From assembly GCA_020635435.1 (NCBI GenBank), contig JACJZU010000004.1:372001-436000 (forward strand): 64,000 nt of DNA. Direction: 5' to 3'. Shown one piece after another: positions 17,885-27,412 of the stretch. The notes under the pieces were generated by a model. That model saw nothing but the letters and a program-made list of their open reading frames with translations, ran no database searches and was not told the origin of the DNA. The translations under genes were made by a program, and so were the position numbers. This DNA comes from Flavobacteriales bacterium (lineage in GTDB: Bacteria > Bacteroidota > Bacteroidia > NS11-12g > UBA9320). Within the stretch, counting starts at the first letter, position 1; every line of letters begins with the position of its first letter.

Positions 17885-17899
17885 TCGATCCGTTTCCCG

Positions 17900-20230
17900 C
17901 TAGTTTATAAAGCGCAGTTTTGCAAAGCGCAGCACGAGTTGTTTGGGCCCATATGCCTCAAAATCGATGGTGGCCTTCCGCTGATCGCCGACTCCTTCCA
18001 GTTTAACAACCGTACCTTTCCCAAAACGCTGATGCTCAACACGGTCGTTCTCCTTAATGGCGGATGTGTTTTCAGGGGCGAAGTCGGGAATGGCCTCGGG
18101 TCGTTGCTGCTTGGGAATAAAGCTTGGGGCCGGCGTGTTTTGTTTAACCCGATTGGTCTGTCGACCATAGCTCGGTGTTGGTTTGAAATCGCGGGATGTG
18201 AATCTGTTCGTTGAAGGGCCTGAATAGTTATTGGGACGAGGTTTGGATATCTCGCTTGCAAAATTATTCGGGTCGATCTGTAGAAACTGCTGATCGATCT
18301 CCTTGAGGAATCGGCTGGGTTCACAGGGTAGCAACTGCCCAAAGCGGAATCGCGAGGTTGCAAATGCAAGTGTGAGTTTTCGCTCTGCCCGGGTAACGCC
18401 TACATAGAACAGCCGGCGTTCTTCTTCCAGATCTTTACGGCTCCCGGTCGACATCTGGTTGGGGAATAGATTCTCTTCCATTCCGGATATATATACATGC
18501 GGGAATTCCAGGCCTTTGGCCGCGTGAATGGTCATGAGAGAAACTTTGTCTTCATTACCATTGTCGTTATCGGCATCGGTAATGAGGGCGATGTCCTGTA
18601 AATATGCTCCCAGGGTTTTCTCGGATTCGGACGTATCGTCTTCGGCAAATTCCTTTATACCGTTGAGTAGTTCCACCACGTTCTCGTAGCGGCTGATTCC
18701 TTCTACGGTTTTATCCTCATGAAGGGTTTTAAGCAAGCCGGTGGATTTTGCGATGTGGCTAGCCACTTCATAGGCGTCCTGTTTATCGAGCAAAGTGGCG
18801 AAACTGCGGATCATGGTCACGAAATCCAACAAGCGTGCGGAGGAACTGCGAAGCTCGCTGTATGACGCCGCGTTGCTGATGATGTCCCAGAGCGGTACAT
18901 CCTGATCGGAAGCGAGAACGATACTTCGTTCCAGGGTGGTTTTACCGATACCCCTCGCCGGATAATTGATCACGCGTTTCAGGCTTTCTTCATCACGGTG
19001 GTTGGCCACAAGCCGCAGATAGGCCACCAGATCCTTGATCTCTTTGCGCTGATAGAATGAAAGGCCCCCGTAAATGCGGTAGGGGATGTTCTGTTTGCGG
19101 AGCGCTTCTTCCAGACTCCTCGATTGGGCATTGGTTCGGTACAGAATGGCGAAATCCCGGTTGTTGAGCTGTTCGCGCATGCGTTCTTCGAAAATGGACT
19201 GGGCGATCATCCGGCCTTCTTCGTTATCGGTTACCGCCCGGAATACGCGTATCCGATCGCCCAATGTATTCTCAGTCCATACCTTTTTATGGATCTGATC
19301 CTTATTCTTTTCGATCACGCTGCTCGCCGCATTCACGATGGTTTGTGTGCTGCGGTAGTTCTGTTCGAGCTTGAACACCTTCAGATCGGGGTAATCCCGT
19401 TCGAAGTTGAGTATATTCTGTATCGTGGCACCTCGAAAGGAATAGATGCTCTGCGCATCGTCGCCAACGACGCAAATGTTCTCATGTACGGCCGCCAGTT
19501 TCTTAACGATCATGTACTGGCAGTGGTTCGTATCCTGATACTCATCTACCATGATGTAGCGGAACTTATGCTGGTATTTGTGCAGCACATCTGGATGTTG
19601 TGTGAGCAATTGGTACGTTTTGAGGAGCAGATCGTCGAAATCCATGGCTCCGGCCTGGAAACACCTACGGGCATAGGTAACATAGATCTGGGCGATCAGT
19701 GGCCGGCTGCTTGCCGCATCCTGACTCAGAAGGTCGTCAATATGCCCATATTGTTCTGCCGTGATGAGGTTGTTCTTCGCCGCACTGATGCGATTCAGTA
19801 TCACGGCAGGCTTGTACACTTTGTCGTCGAGGTTCATCTCTTTGACTATGCTCTTCAGCAGACTTCGGGCGTCGTCGGTGTCGTAAATGCTGAAGTTTGC
19901 CGGGTAGCCCAGTTTGTGACCTTCAATTCGGAGGATCTTGGCGAAAATGGAGTGGAAGGTCCCCATCCAAAGGTTTCGGGCCTCTATACCCACTACTTTT
20001 TCGATCCGGTGCCGCATTTCGCGGGCGGCTTTATTCGTAAAAGTGAGTGCCAGGATGTTGAACGGGTCGATGCCCTGCGCGATCATGTGGGCGATGCGAT
20101 AGGTGAGAACGCGCGTTTTCCCGGAACCTGCTCCGGCAACGATCATAACCGGGCCTTCTGTTTGTAAGACAGCTTCCCGCTGCACATTATTCAAGGCCGA
20201 TAGATACGACTTTGTTCCTTCCCCATCCAT
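17900..20230 (-). CDS. pcrA: ATP-dependent DNA helicase, PcrA/UvrD type
   Basis: The 776-residue SF1A helicase unwinds DNA 3'-5' in excision repair and replication-fork clearance. Walker A is GAGSGKT (33-39), motif Ia is ALTFTNKAAREM, motif II is DEYQDTN, motif III is GDDAQSIYSFRGA, motif IV is LEQNYRST, motif V is LMTIHAAKGLEF, and motif VI is YVGVTRAERKL. The C-terminal tail (about 725-776) is the PcrA Tudor-like RNA-polymerase-binding domain (VEHQRFGKGTVVKLEG). Start ATG at 20230; a perfect -7 box ends only five bases upstream. Confidence 0.95.
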   Translation of the reverse strand: MDGEGTKSYLSALNNVQREAVLQTEGPVMIVAGAGSGKTRVLTYRIAHMIAQGIDPFNILALTFTNKAAREMRHRIEKVVGIEARNLWMGTFHSIFAKILRIEGHKLGYPANFSIYDTDDARSLLKSIVKEMNLDDKVYKPAVILNRISAAKNNLITAEQYGHIDDLLSQDAASSRPLIAQIYVTYARRCFQAGAMDFDDLLLKTYQLLTQHPDVLHKYQHKFRYIMVDEYQDTNHCQYMIVKKLAAVHENICVVGDDAQSIYSFRGATIQNILNFERDYPDLKVFKLEQNYRSTQTIVNAASSVIEKNKDQIHKKVWTENTLGDRIRVFRAVTDNEEGRMIAQSIFEERMREQLNNRDFAILYRTNAQSRSLEEALRKQNIPYRIYGGLSFYQRKEIKDLVAYLRLVANHRDEESLKRVINYPARGIGKTTLERSIVLASDQDVPLWDIISNAASYSELRSSSARLLDFVTMIRSFATLLDKQDAYEVASHIAKSTGLLKTLHEDKTVEGISRYENVVELLNGIKEFAEDDTSESEKTLGAYLQDIALITDADNDNGNEDKVSLMTIHAAKGLEFPHVYISGMEENLFPNQMSTGSRKDLEEERRLFYVGVTRAERKLTLAFATSRFRFGQLLPCEPSRFLKEIDQQFLQIDPNNFASEISKPRPNNYSGPSTNRFTSRDFKPTPSYGRQTNRVKQNTPAPSFIPKQQRPEAIPDFAPENTSAIKENDRVEHQRFGKGTVVKLEGVGDQRKATIDFEAYGPKQLVLRFAKLRFIN

Positions 20231-20234
20231 AATT

Positions 20235-20242
20235 CAAAGTTA
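20235..20242 (-). promoter_or_regulatory. Bacteroidota -7 promoter element of pcrA
   Basis: On the minus strand the sequence is TAACTTTG, an exact TAnnTTTG, ending five bases before the pcrA ATG. The predicted transcription start falls at or very near the start codon, so this too would be a leaderless or near-leaderless message. Confidence 0.5.
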
Positions 20243-20333
20243 AAACGAGCACGTGGGGTGCTTCCCCAACCTTTGTCGTTCTTATCAACAAAATTTCTAA
20301 AGTTTTGCCACCTTTGCCTGCGATTGGAGAAAA

Positions 20334-20879
20334 ATGGAATTCACACGCTGCACTATTGACGGACTGGTGATCATAGACCCCAAGGTTTTTGGAGATGCCA
20401 GAGGGTATTTTTTTGAAAGTTATAACCGTTCGCATTTTGAGCAGGCCGGTCTGGACATGACATTCGTTCAGGATAACCAGAGTTTTTCAGGGAAAGGTAT
20501 ACTTCGTGGACTTCATTTCCAGTCGCCGCCAAATGCTCAGGGTAAATTGCTTCGCGTGGTCCAGGGTTCCATTTACGATGTTGCCGTAGATATCCGCAAG
20601 GACAGTGCAACCTACGGGAAATATGAAGCTGTCGTTCTAAGCGGGGATAACAAGCGCATGTTCTACATACCACCCGGATTTGCCCATGGTTTTTATACGC
20701 TGGAACCGGACACCTTGGTTCAGTACAAATGCACGGACGTTTACGCTCCCCAGTCTGAGGGCGGGTTGATGTGGAACGATCCCGATCTGGGCATAGGATG
20801 GCCCCTGGATGGCGAACCGCTCCTTTCCGAAAAGGATGGGCTGTACAAGCCCTTCAGGGAGTTTCAAAGCCCTTTCTGA
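20334..20879 (+). CDS. rfbC: dTDP-4-dehydrorhamnose 3,5-epimerase
   Basis: The 181-residue cupin enzyme makes dTDP-4-keto-L-rhamnose for surface polysaccharides. Catalytic His61 is in ILRGLHFQ, and the conserved Tyr131 is in LVQYKCTDVYAP; RVVQGSIYDVAVDIRKDS and PPGFAHGFYTLE are family signatures. Length is normal. No rfbA, rfbB or rfbD gene is adjacent, so the rest of the rhamnose pathway lies elsewhere. CACCTTTG at 20309-20316 is a one-mismatch -7 box. The gene is convergent with the next one at a nine-base gap. Confidence 0.94.
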   Translation: MEFTRCTIDGLVIIDPKVFGDARGYFFESYNRSHFEQAGLDMTFVQDNQSFSGKGILRGLHFQSPPNAQGKLLRVVQGSIYDVAVDIRKDSATYGKYEAVVLSGDNKRMFYIPPGFAHGFYTLEPDTLVQYKCTDVYAPQSEGGLMWNDPDLGIGWPLDGEPLLSEKDGLYKPFREFQSPF

Positions 20880-20888
20880 GCCGTTACA

Positions 20889-21728
20889 CTATTGTTGGAT
20901 CAGGATCTTCTGGATGGAAGAAGCACCCTGTTCGTTACTTAAGTGAACAAAGTACAGGCCCGATCCCAGACCTGCGATGTCGATGGAGCCGTGGGTTTCG
21001 TAAATGAAAGTTTCGAGGACCTTCTGACCTTCGCGATTGAAGATCGATGCTTGCAGCGTTTCACTGCTCTCCCGATCTATCCAGATCGTTGAACGAGTGA
21101 GTGTTGGGTAAACGATAGTGTTCAGCTTTCCGATCTCGTTGATGCCAACTGTGGCATCGTAGCGTAATTTCATTGTATCGTAATAGACGATATCACCATC
21201 GTTCGAGCGGTTGCCGTTGGCGGCCACCGCGATCATGTGAAACGTTATCTCCCCTTGATAGTTGGTTGGAGCCTTCCAGTTGAAATGGAAGGTGTTTCCG
21301 TTGGAGTTGGGCAGATTGTGATGGCTCACATGGCTCACAGAATGCACGGCATCTACCTCTACCTGTACGTTATCGGATGTGTCGCTCAATGTTCCCACTG
21401 AATTTCCCTGCTCGTCGAGTGCGATCACCTGAAATCCATGCCGGACACGTGCTTTGTCGACCGAGAAAGTCATCGGGTAATCTATCCCCGCAGCATACAG
21501 ATTGCCATCGGGTTTTGTCAGGGTGAGATCGCCTGTGACAGGTATGCTGCCCATATTCCCATTTCCATGACAACTGTTACAGGTTGGCACGGAGGCGTTT
21601 TTCACAATCGAGATCAATACTTCAGGCGCATCGGTTGAATAACTGTTGGCCGATCTCAGTCCGTCGAAAAGAACGATCGTGAAGATGGAAAGCACAAAGA
21701 GGAGGTAAGTAATTTTTCGCAGAGTCAT
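20889..21728 (-). CDS. Exported Reeler/choice-of-anchor-V-like protein with CxxCH motif and T9SS domain
   Basis: The 279-residue protein has a signal-anchor N-terminus (TYLLFVLSIFTIVLFDGL), a single c-type haem motif CNSCH (about residues 50-54), a beta-sandwich domain of about 130 residues resembling Reeler/choice-of-anchor V modules, and a C-terminal T9SS sorting domain closing with GLGSGLYFVHLSNEQG and SIQKILIQQ. The context (CxxCH just after the signal followed by this sandwich) recurs in Bacteroidota surface proteins. Whether the CxxCH really binds haem is unproven. Function unknown; probably a cell-surface protein. Confidence 0.75.
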   Translation of the reverse strand: MTLRKITYLLFVLSIFTIVLFDGLRSANSYSTDAPEVLISIVKNASVPTCNSCHGNGNMGSIPVTGDLTLTKPDGNLYAAGIDYPMTFSVDKARVRHGFQVIALDEQGNSVGTLSDTSDNVQVEVDAVHSVSHVSHHNLPNSNGNTFHFNWKAPTNYQGEITFHMIAVAANGNRSNDGDIVYYDTMKLRYDATVGINEIGKLNTIVYPTLTRSTIWIDRESSETLQASIFNREGQKVLETFIYETHGSIDIAGLGSGLYFVHLSNEQGASSIQKILIQQ

Positions 21729-21782
21729 TAGTGGTCTTTTGGGTCTGCGATTAAAAGGAAAAAACCAGGGTCATTGTTTGAC

Positions 21783-22451
21783 CTAATCGTCATTTTTCTG
21801 TTCGGGTTTCTTCTCCATTTTGAAATCACCCCTTTTCCATGCCTCGAAAAATTGCACCCAGGCCATTGGGTTGAGCAAATTATTGGGAGGTAGTTGACCG
21901 GCATAATAATAACGCTGCGCCTGTTGATTCAGGTAGCTTTTCCCGCTTTCCCGTCCGTCCGGATTCATTTCTTCCCGTGCGTCTTTCATCTGTTGGCGCT
22001 CCAGGTTCTTTCGGGCGCGATCCATGTCTGTATCGGGAATTTCAGCGTGAACGAATACGTAATCGAACATATCGCGCAGAGGTAGCGCACGTACAACGGC
22101 TTCGGGTAAATGTACGGTGTCGGATGTCATGAGTTTCACCATGGAATACTTTGTGGAACTCAGAGTGTCTGAAATAACATAATAACTGTCCTTGAACCCG
22201 ATACACGTGAACATGATCGTATCGCCCTTTTCCGCTACAAAGTTGAAATAACCGTTGAGGTCGCTTGAGGTTCCCCTTCGCGAATTTTTAGAGAAGATAT
22301 TCACGTACGGTATGGTCATCAGGCTGTCTGAGGTCATAACAAGCCCCGAGAACTGAATGAGTTTGCTGTTATTCCGATCCCGGCCGGACTGAGCGATCGT
22401 CAGAGTCGGGGTCAGAAGTAGAATGATCAGTAGCGTGCGCAATATTCTCAT
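21783..22451 (-). CDS. Exported carboxypeptidase-regulatory-like domain protein
   Basis: The 222-residue protein has a signal peptide (LLIILLLTPTLTIAQ) and one CarboxypepD_reg-like beta-sandwich (about 32-110: FSGLVMTSDSLMTIPYVNIF, GTSSDLNGYFNFVAEKGD, FTCIGFKDSYYVI). A charged, Asn/Gln-rich tail (about 125-222) ends in acidic and lysine residues. Such proteins are common in Bacteroidota and are of unknown function. It lies between the Reeler-like gene and chrA, all on the minus strand, but spacing does not prove an operon. Confidence 0.7.
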   Translation of the reverse strand: MRILRTLLIILLLTPTLTIAQSGRDRNNSKLIQFSGLVMTSDSLMTIPYVNIFSKNSRRGTSSDLNGYFNFVAEKGDTIMFTCIGFKDSYYVISDTLSSTKYSMVKLMTSDTVHLPEAVVRALPLRDMFDYVFVHAEIPDTDMDRARKNLERQQMKDAREEMNPDGRESGKSYLNQQAQRYYYAGQLPPNNLLNPMAWVQFFEAWKRGDFKMEKKPEQKNDD

Positions 22452-22479
22452 ATATCAAATTCGGAGCTATGCATCCGTA

Positions 22480-23769
22480 TCAGGGAATCAAAAGGCCTGC
22501 CAATATAGCGGCCACTACCCAAACAGGCGAAGGTAGTTTGATTTTAAACAGCAATATGACCAACAAAAGTACGAGGCCCATATCACCCCAGTGTATGAAA
22601 TTTTCCTCGGCCAAATTGGTGTAGAAGAAATTGTTGGGTTCCTTCCATCGGAAGGCCACGGGCAGAAAGAGGAGGTAACCCGCGGCCAATACCAATCCGC
22701 TTGATGCGGCAATGATCCCCTCGAGCGAACGGCGGATCACTTTTCGGTTCTTAATGGAGTCCCAAAGCGGATACATGAAGAATATCATGAGCGCACCGGG
22801 CAGGAAGATACCCACTGTTCCCAAAAGGCTTCCGTACAATTGGCCCATCAGGCCATAATCCCTCATTGTCAATCCTCCGATATAGGTGGCTATGGTGAAA
22901 ATGGGGCCCGGAACGGCCTGATTGAGTCCGATCCCGGTGAGGAATTCATCGGCACTTAAAAAGTGTTTGCTCTGCACGAACTGGTCGAACAACATGGGTA
23001 TGAGCACATTACCACCACCGAATACGATTGTTCCGAACTGGTAGGTGTTTTGAAAAATGGAAAGCGACCGGTCCTGTGTTATACGGAGAGCGATTGCGCT
23101 TCCTGCGAAGATGAGCAGGAAAACGACGAGGTATCTCCATTTGATCTTCACCGGAATGGGTCGCCTGTCCTCGATCACCTCTCGCCGGTTATAGAGATAG
23201 GATACCAGGCCCCCGATGAGTAAAACGATCGGGAATATCCACGGGGTTTTGAAATATTTCTCGAGTGGGTGACGCATGAGTGCCGCCATTACAAAGGCGA
23301 AGACCATCAGGTACATACTCAGTCGGGAGTTTATCACCTGTCGTGCCATTTTCCAGCCCGCCACCATTATGAATGCAACCGCAAGTGGTTGGATGAAGCG
23401 AAACGTATGGAGCAACGAATGGGAATCCACCAATTGGGAGGCGAATACCATCCCAAAGAGTGTCATGAGGCAAAAGGCAGGCAGTACCCAAATGATCAAC
23501 GTGAGCAGGGCGAGGGTGGCTCCGCCGAATCGGTAGCCCATACTGGTTATGGTTTGAGTGGAACTCGGGCCGGGAAGCATCTGTGCCAGGGAGTAGAGTT
23601 CGAGCAGATCGGCCTGACTCAGGTATTTTCTTTTCTCGACCAATCGCTTGCTGAATAAGGCCAAATGCATTTCAGGACCGCCAAATGCAGAGATCGAAAT
23701 CACGAAAACATCGCGCAAAAAGAGCAGGCGCTTAATTTTGTGCACCTTAGAACCTGAAAGCTCAACCAT
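22480..23769 (-). CDS. chrA: Chromate transporter, two-domain CHR family
   Basis: The ATG at 23769 gives a 429-residue membrane protein with two homologous CHR domains. The N-terminal half carries SAFGGPEMHLALF and MLPGPSSTQT; the C-terminal half carries IVFGGGNVLIPMLFDQF and AVPGPIFTIATYIGG. These duplicated FGGx and PGP motifs are the family hallmarks. About ten membrane helices are visible. A longer in-frame extension upstream lacks homology and would overlap the divergent lipoprotein gene. It probably exports chromate or a related oxyanion; many family members are not proven chromate carriers. Confidence 0.88.
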   Translation of the reverse strand: MVELSGSKVHKIKRLLFLRDVFVISISAFGGPEMHLALFSKRLVEKRKYLSQADLLELYSLAQMLPGPSSTQTITSMGYRFGGATLALLTLIIWVLPAFCLMTLFGMVFASQLVDSHSLLHTFRFIQPLAVAFIMVAGWKMARQVINSRLSMYLMVFAFVMAALMRHPLEKYFKTPWIFPIVLLIGGLVSYLYNRREVIEDRRPIPVKIKWRYLVVFLLIFAGSAIALRITQDRSLSIFQNTYQFGTIVFGGGNVLIPMLFDQFVQSKHFLSADEFLTGIGLNQAVPGPIFTIATYIGGLTMRDYGLMGQLYGSLLGTVGIFLPGALMIFFMYPLWDSIKNRKVIRRSLEGIIAASSGLVLAAGYLLFLPVAFRWKEPNNFFYTNLAEENFIHWGDMGLVLLLVILLFKIKLPSPVWVVAAILAGLLIP

Positions 23770-23790
23770 CCTGCGGAAAATTAGCGAACT

Positions 23791-24390
23791 ATGATAAAGC
23801 TTCAAAATTTGACATTCATTTTTCTTTCGGTAACATTGTTTGGACTGCTCGGATTTCAGACATCCTGCAATCGTGCGGATGAAACAGTGATGCTGGCGCT
23901 CGACACGCTTGACCGAAAGATCGCGGCCACAGAGCAATTACTGTCGTTGGATTACAGCACCATTGCCAATCGAAAGGAGTTGATCGATGCGCATATCCGA
24001 CTGGTGCGGACCTATTATACCGAAGAAATGTCGCCCGAATTGGGTATGATGATGGCGAAGTACAAGGGTGTAGGTAAGTTGTACGGGCGTTTCACGAATT
24101 CGTATGGCGACATATTCAACGAGCACAAGGCCCTTCAGAAGCAGGCCGCCGACCTGCGCAATTCGGTTCGGAAAGGCAAGGTGAGCCGAACGGATTTTGG
24201 GACCTATTACCGCAAGGAGCTTTCCGATGCGGAGAAGAATCTCTCCGATGCTCGAAAGATATGTGAGAACATCCCATCTGTAGAGCCTGATTATCAGCGG
24301 ATCAGCACACGGATCCAGAACGAGTTGGAGCATTTGGCGGAGAGCAATTCCGATCTGGCCAAGGCCCTTGAATCGCTGGCTGCTCCGTGA
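23791..24390 (+). CDS. Predicted lipoprotein, coiled-coil
   Basis: The 199-residue protein has a hydrophobic N-terminus ending in GFQTSC, a relaxed Bacteroidota lipobox with Cys at about residue 26. The mature part is highly charged and helical, with long stretches of Lys/Glu/Asp (LQKQAADLRNSVRKGK, YYRKELSDAEKNLSDARK) that suggest a coiled coil. I do not recognise a family. It begins 22 bases from the divergent chrA start, so the two share a control region. Confidence 0.65.
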   Translation: MIKLQNLTFIFLSVTLFGLLGFQTSCNRADETVMLALDTLDRKIAATEQLLSLDYSTIANRKELIDAHIRLVRTYYTEEMSPELGMMMAKYKGVGKLYGRFTNSYGDIFNEHKALQKQAADLRNSVRKGKVSRTDFGTYYRKELSDAEKNLSDARKICENIPSVEPDYQRISTRIQNELEHLAESNSDLAKALESLAAP

Positions 24391-24438
24391 TGCGATTTTT
24401 CATGTTCCGATGGCCGGAATATGACGTAGCTATTCCGT

Positions 24439-24446
24439 TATTTTTG
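24439..24446 (+). promoter_or_regulatory. Bacteroidota -7 promoter element of gcvP
   Basis: TATTTTTG matches TAnnTTTG exactly, 20 bases before the gcvP ATG. No clear -33 TTG is visible at the standard distance. Confidence 0.5.
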
Positions 24447-24465
24447 CAGCGCTTATTAAAGTGCT

Positions 24466-27351
24466 ATGTCAATACAAATCGATCAAATTGAATTCTTCAA
24501 GCATCGCCATACCGGAAACAACGAGGCGGATCGCCGGGAGATGCTGGCGGCTGTAGGTGTTTCCAGCATTGAGGAACTCATTGCCAAGACCATTCCGGCC
24601 GATATTCGGATGGAGGGTGAACTGAATATTCATTCGGGAATCAGCGAGCAGGCTTTTCTCAAGAAACTGAAGGCCATTGCCTCTAAGAATAAGATCTATC
24701 GCACCTACATTGGTTTGGGGTATTACAATACACTTACACCGAAGGTTATCCTGCGCAACATTATGGAGAACCCGGGTTGGTATACACAGTACACTCCTTA
24801 TCAGGCCGAGATCGCACAAGGCAGACTGGAGGCATTGTTGAATTTTCAGACCATGGTAAGCGACCTTACCGGGATGGAGTTGTCAAACGCTTCTCTGCTC
24901 GATGAGGGAACTGCTGCAGCCGAGGCCATGTCGATGTTCCTGCATGTTTCCAGGAATAAGGATGCCAATAAATTCTTTGTGGATGAAGCTGTATTTGCTC
25001 AGACCAAAGCCGTGCTGGAAACTCGTGCGGAGCCAATAGGTGTGGAGATCGTTTACGGCAAGGCGGAAGCCATGAGCTGGGACGAAAGTTATTTCGGTGC
25101 CATCGTTCAGTATCCGGATGGCGATGGTTCTGTGCGCGATTATCGGGAAGTGACAGCGGCTGCCGCGGCGAAGGGCGTGCGCATGTGTGTGATCGCCGAT
25201 ATATTGAGTCTGGTATTGCTCACACCTCCGGGGGAATGGGGTGCCGATGCCGTTGTGGGAAGTACGCAGCGTTTTGGGGTACCACTCGGATTTGGAGGTC
25301 CTCATGCGGCTTATTTTGCTACTCGTGAAGAATTCAAGCGACAATTACCCGGACGAATTATCGGGGTTTCTGTGGATGCACAGGGGAACACAGCCTACCG
25401 AATGGCCCTGCAAACGCGCGAGCAGCACATTAAAAGGGACCGTGCGACCTCGAACATCTGTACAGCACAGGTTCTGCTTGCAGTGATGGCAGGAATGTAT
25501 GGGGTTTATCATGGTCCGGAAGGCCTAAGGAGGATCGCTTCAAAGGTTCATGGTTTAACCCAGATCGTAGATGCCGGATTGAAGGAGCTGGGCTTCACGC
25601 AGGCCAATGCCCATTATTTCGACACCCTGAAAGTGGTCGGATTGAACACTTATCAGATAAAGAGCATCACACATGCTGCCCGCAGCAAGGAGATCAACTT
25701 CTATTACGGAAGTGATTTCATTCAGCTTTCCCTAGATGAATCCACGGAACTCAGCGACGTTCAGGACATCCTGCACTGCTTTGCTGCAGATTTCGATTCG
25801 GAACCACAGGCGAAGGCCTATGCCGGCGGGTTGGAGATCCGGCTCCCGGATCATTTGAAGAGGAGTTCAGAATTCATGACGCATCCTGTCTTCAACAGCT
25901 ATCATATGGAGCATGAGATGCTGCGATACATGAAGCGACTGGAATCGAAGGATCTGTCGCTTGTTCACAGTATGATCTCATTGGGAAGTTGTACCATGAA
26001 ACTGAATGCCACAACGGAGATGATACCGGTTACCTGGCCTGAGTTCAGTTCGATACACCCATTCGTTCCGGCCGATCAGGCGGAGGGTTATTATGATGTG
26101 ATCGATGAATTGAAGCGCGATCTGGTGGAGATAACCGGATTTGCGGATATGAGTTTTCAGCCCAACTCCGGTGCACAGGGCGAATACGCAGGTTTGATGG
26201 TGATCCGCGAGTATTTCAAGGATCGGGGAGAAACGCATCGCGATGTAGCCCTGATCCCGAGTTCGGCACATGGAACCAATCCGGCCAGTGCGGTGATGGC
26301 AGGCATGAAGGTCGTTGTCGTAAAATGTCTCGACAACGGCTACATCGATATCGACGACCTCAGGGCAAAAGCGGATCAACACAAAGATAATCTCGCCTGT
26401 TTGATGGTGACCTATCCGTCGACCAACGGTGTATTCGAAGAAGGAATACGTGAGATCACGGCAATTATTCACGAGCGCGGTGGGCAGGTGTATATGGATG
26501 GGGCCAACATGAATGCTCAGGTTGGTTTGACCAGCCCGGGTCTGATCGGGGCGGATGTTTGTCACCTCAATTTGCATAAAACATTCTGTATCCCTCACGG
26601 TGGAGGTGGGCCAGGTATGGGGCCCATCGGTGTTGCAAGTCATTTGGCACCCTATCTTCCCGGACATCATTACGTTCGAACCGGAGGCGATAAGGCCATG
26701 TCGGCGGTGAGTGCGGCTCCATTTGGAAGTGCCAGTATCCTGCTTATCAGCTACGCCTACATCTCCATGATGGGCGCCAAAGGTTTGCGGGAGGCCACTG
26801 AAACGGCAATTCTCAACGCGAACTACATACAAGCCCGCTTGGACGGACACTATGCCATGTTGTTCACCGGGAAGAATGGAACGGTAGCACACGAGATGAT
26901 CGTGGATACCCGCCCATTCAAGCAAAGTGCCGGTGTGCAGGTAGAGGACATAGCCAAACGATTGATGGACTATGGATTCCATGCGCCAACGGTTTCCTTC
27001 CCTATAGCCGGAACAATGATGGTTGAGCCGACGGAGAGTGAGAGCAAGGCCGAGCTGGACCGCTTCATCGATGCCTTGATCTCTATTCGCGAGGAGATCG
27101 CGCGAGTTGAAAACGGGGAATGGCCTCAAAACGATAATCCACTTGTAAACGCACCGCATACGGCGGCAGTGGCCACATCGGATGTTTGGATGCATGCCTA
27201 CGACCGCAAAACGGCCATTTATCCGCGACCATGGGTATTGACGCATAAATTCTGGCCATCGGTTGCGCGTGTAGATAACACATACGGCGACCGGAACCTT
27301 GTTTGTGCCTGTCCTCCGATGGAGGCCTACGAGTCGGCGGAACTGAACTAG
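24466..27351 (+). CDS. gcvP: Glycine dehydrogenase (decarboxylating), P protein
   Basis: The 961-residue PLP enzyme decarboxylates glycine and passes the aminomethyl group to the H-protein lipoamide. It is the single-chain (alpha-beta fused) form. The N-terminal half contains YTPYQAEIAQGRLEALLNFQ; the C-terminal half holds the PLP lysine Lys705 in LNLHKTFCIPHGGGGPGMGP. SSAHGTNPASAVMAG and FQPNSGAQGEYAGL are also conserved. Length is as expected. No gcvT or gcvH is adjacent. Confidence 0.97.
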   Translation: MSIQIDQIEFFKHRHTGNNEADRREMLAAVGVSSIEELIAKTIPADIRMEGELNIHSGISEQAFLKKLKAIASKNKIYRTYIGLGYYNTLTPKVILRNIMENPGWYTQYTPYQAEIAQGRLEALLNFQTMVSDLTGMELSNASLLDEGTAAAEAMSMFLHVSRNKDANKFFVDEAVFAQTKAVLETRAEPIGVEIVYGKAEAMSWDESYFGAIVQYPDGDGSVRDYREVTAAAAAKGVRMCVIADILSLVLLTPPGEWGADAVVGSTQRFGVPLGFGGPHAAYFATREEFKRQLPGRIIGVSVDAQGNTAYRMALQTREQHIKRDRATSNICTAQVLLAVMAGMYGVYHGPEGLRRIASKVHGLTQIVDAGLKELGFTQANAHYFDTLKVVGLNTYQIKSITHAARSKEINFYYGSDFIQLSLDESTELSDVQDILHCFAADFDSEPQAKAYAGGLEIRLPDHLKRSSEFMTHPVFNSYHMEHEMLRYMKRLESKDLSLVHSMISLGSCTMKLNATTEMIPVTWPEFSSIHPFVPADQAEGYYDVIDELKRDLVEITGFADMSFQPNSGAQGEYAGLMVIREYFKDRGETHRDVALIPSSAHGTNPASAVMAGMKVVVVKCLDNGYIDIDDLRAKADQHKDNLACLMVTYPSTNGVFEEGIREITAIIHERGGQVYMDGANMNAQVGLTSPGLIGADVCHLNLHKTFCIPHGGGGPGMGPIGVASHLAPYLPGHHYVRTGGDKAMSAVSAAPFGSASILLISYAYISMMGAKGLREATETAILNANYIQARLDGHYAMLFTGKNGTVAHEMIVDTRPFKQSAGVQVEDIAKRLMDYGFHAPTVSFPIAGTMMVEPTESESKAELDRFIDALISIREEIARVENGEWPQNDNPLVNAPHTAAVATSDVWMHAYDRKTAIYPRPWVLTHKFWPSVARVDNTYGDRNLVCACPPMEAYESAELN

Positions 27352-27412
27352 GAGAAAAAGCCTTCCGTAGCTCCGACCTTTTATGTAATTTCCCAACATC
27401 AATCTGGCAGCG

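Noticed and set aside
19124..20167. A 347-codon open frame on the plus strand across pcrA
   Set aside because: It is wholly antisense to conserved helicase motifs and has no recognisable domain or start context.
23770..23937. A 56-residue N-terminal extension of the chromate transporter
   Set aside because: Not conserved in the family and it would overlap the start of the divergent lipoprotein gene.
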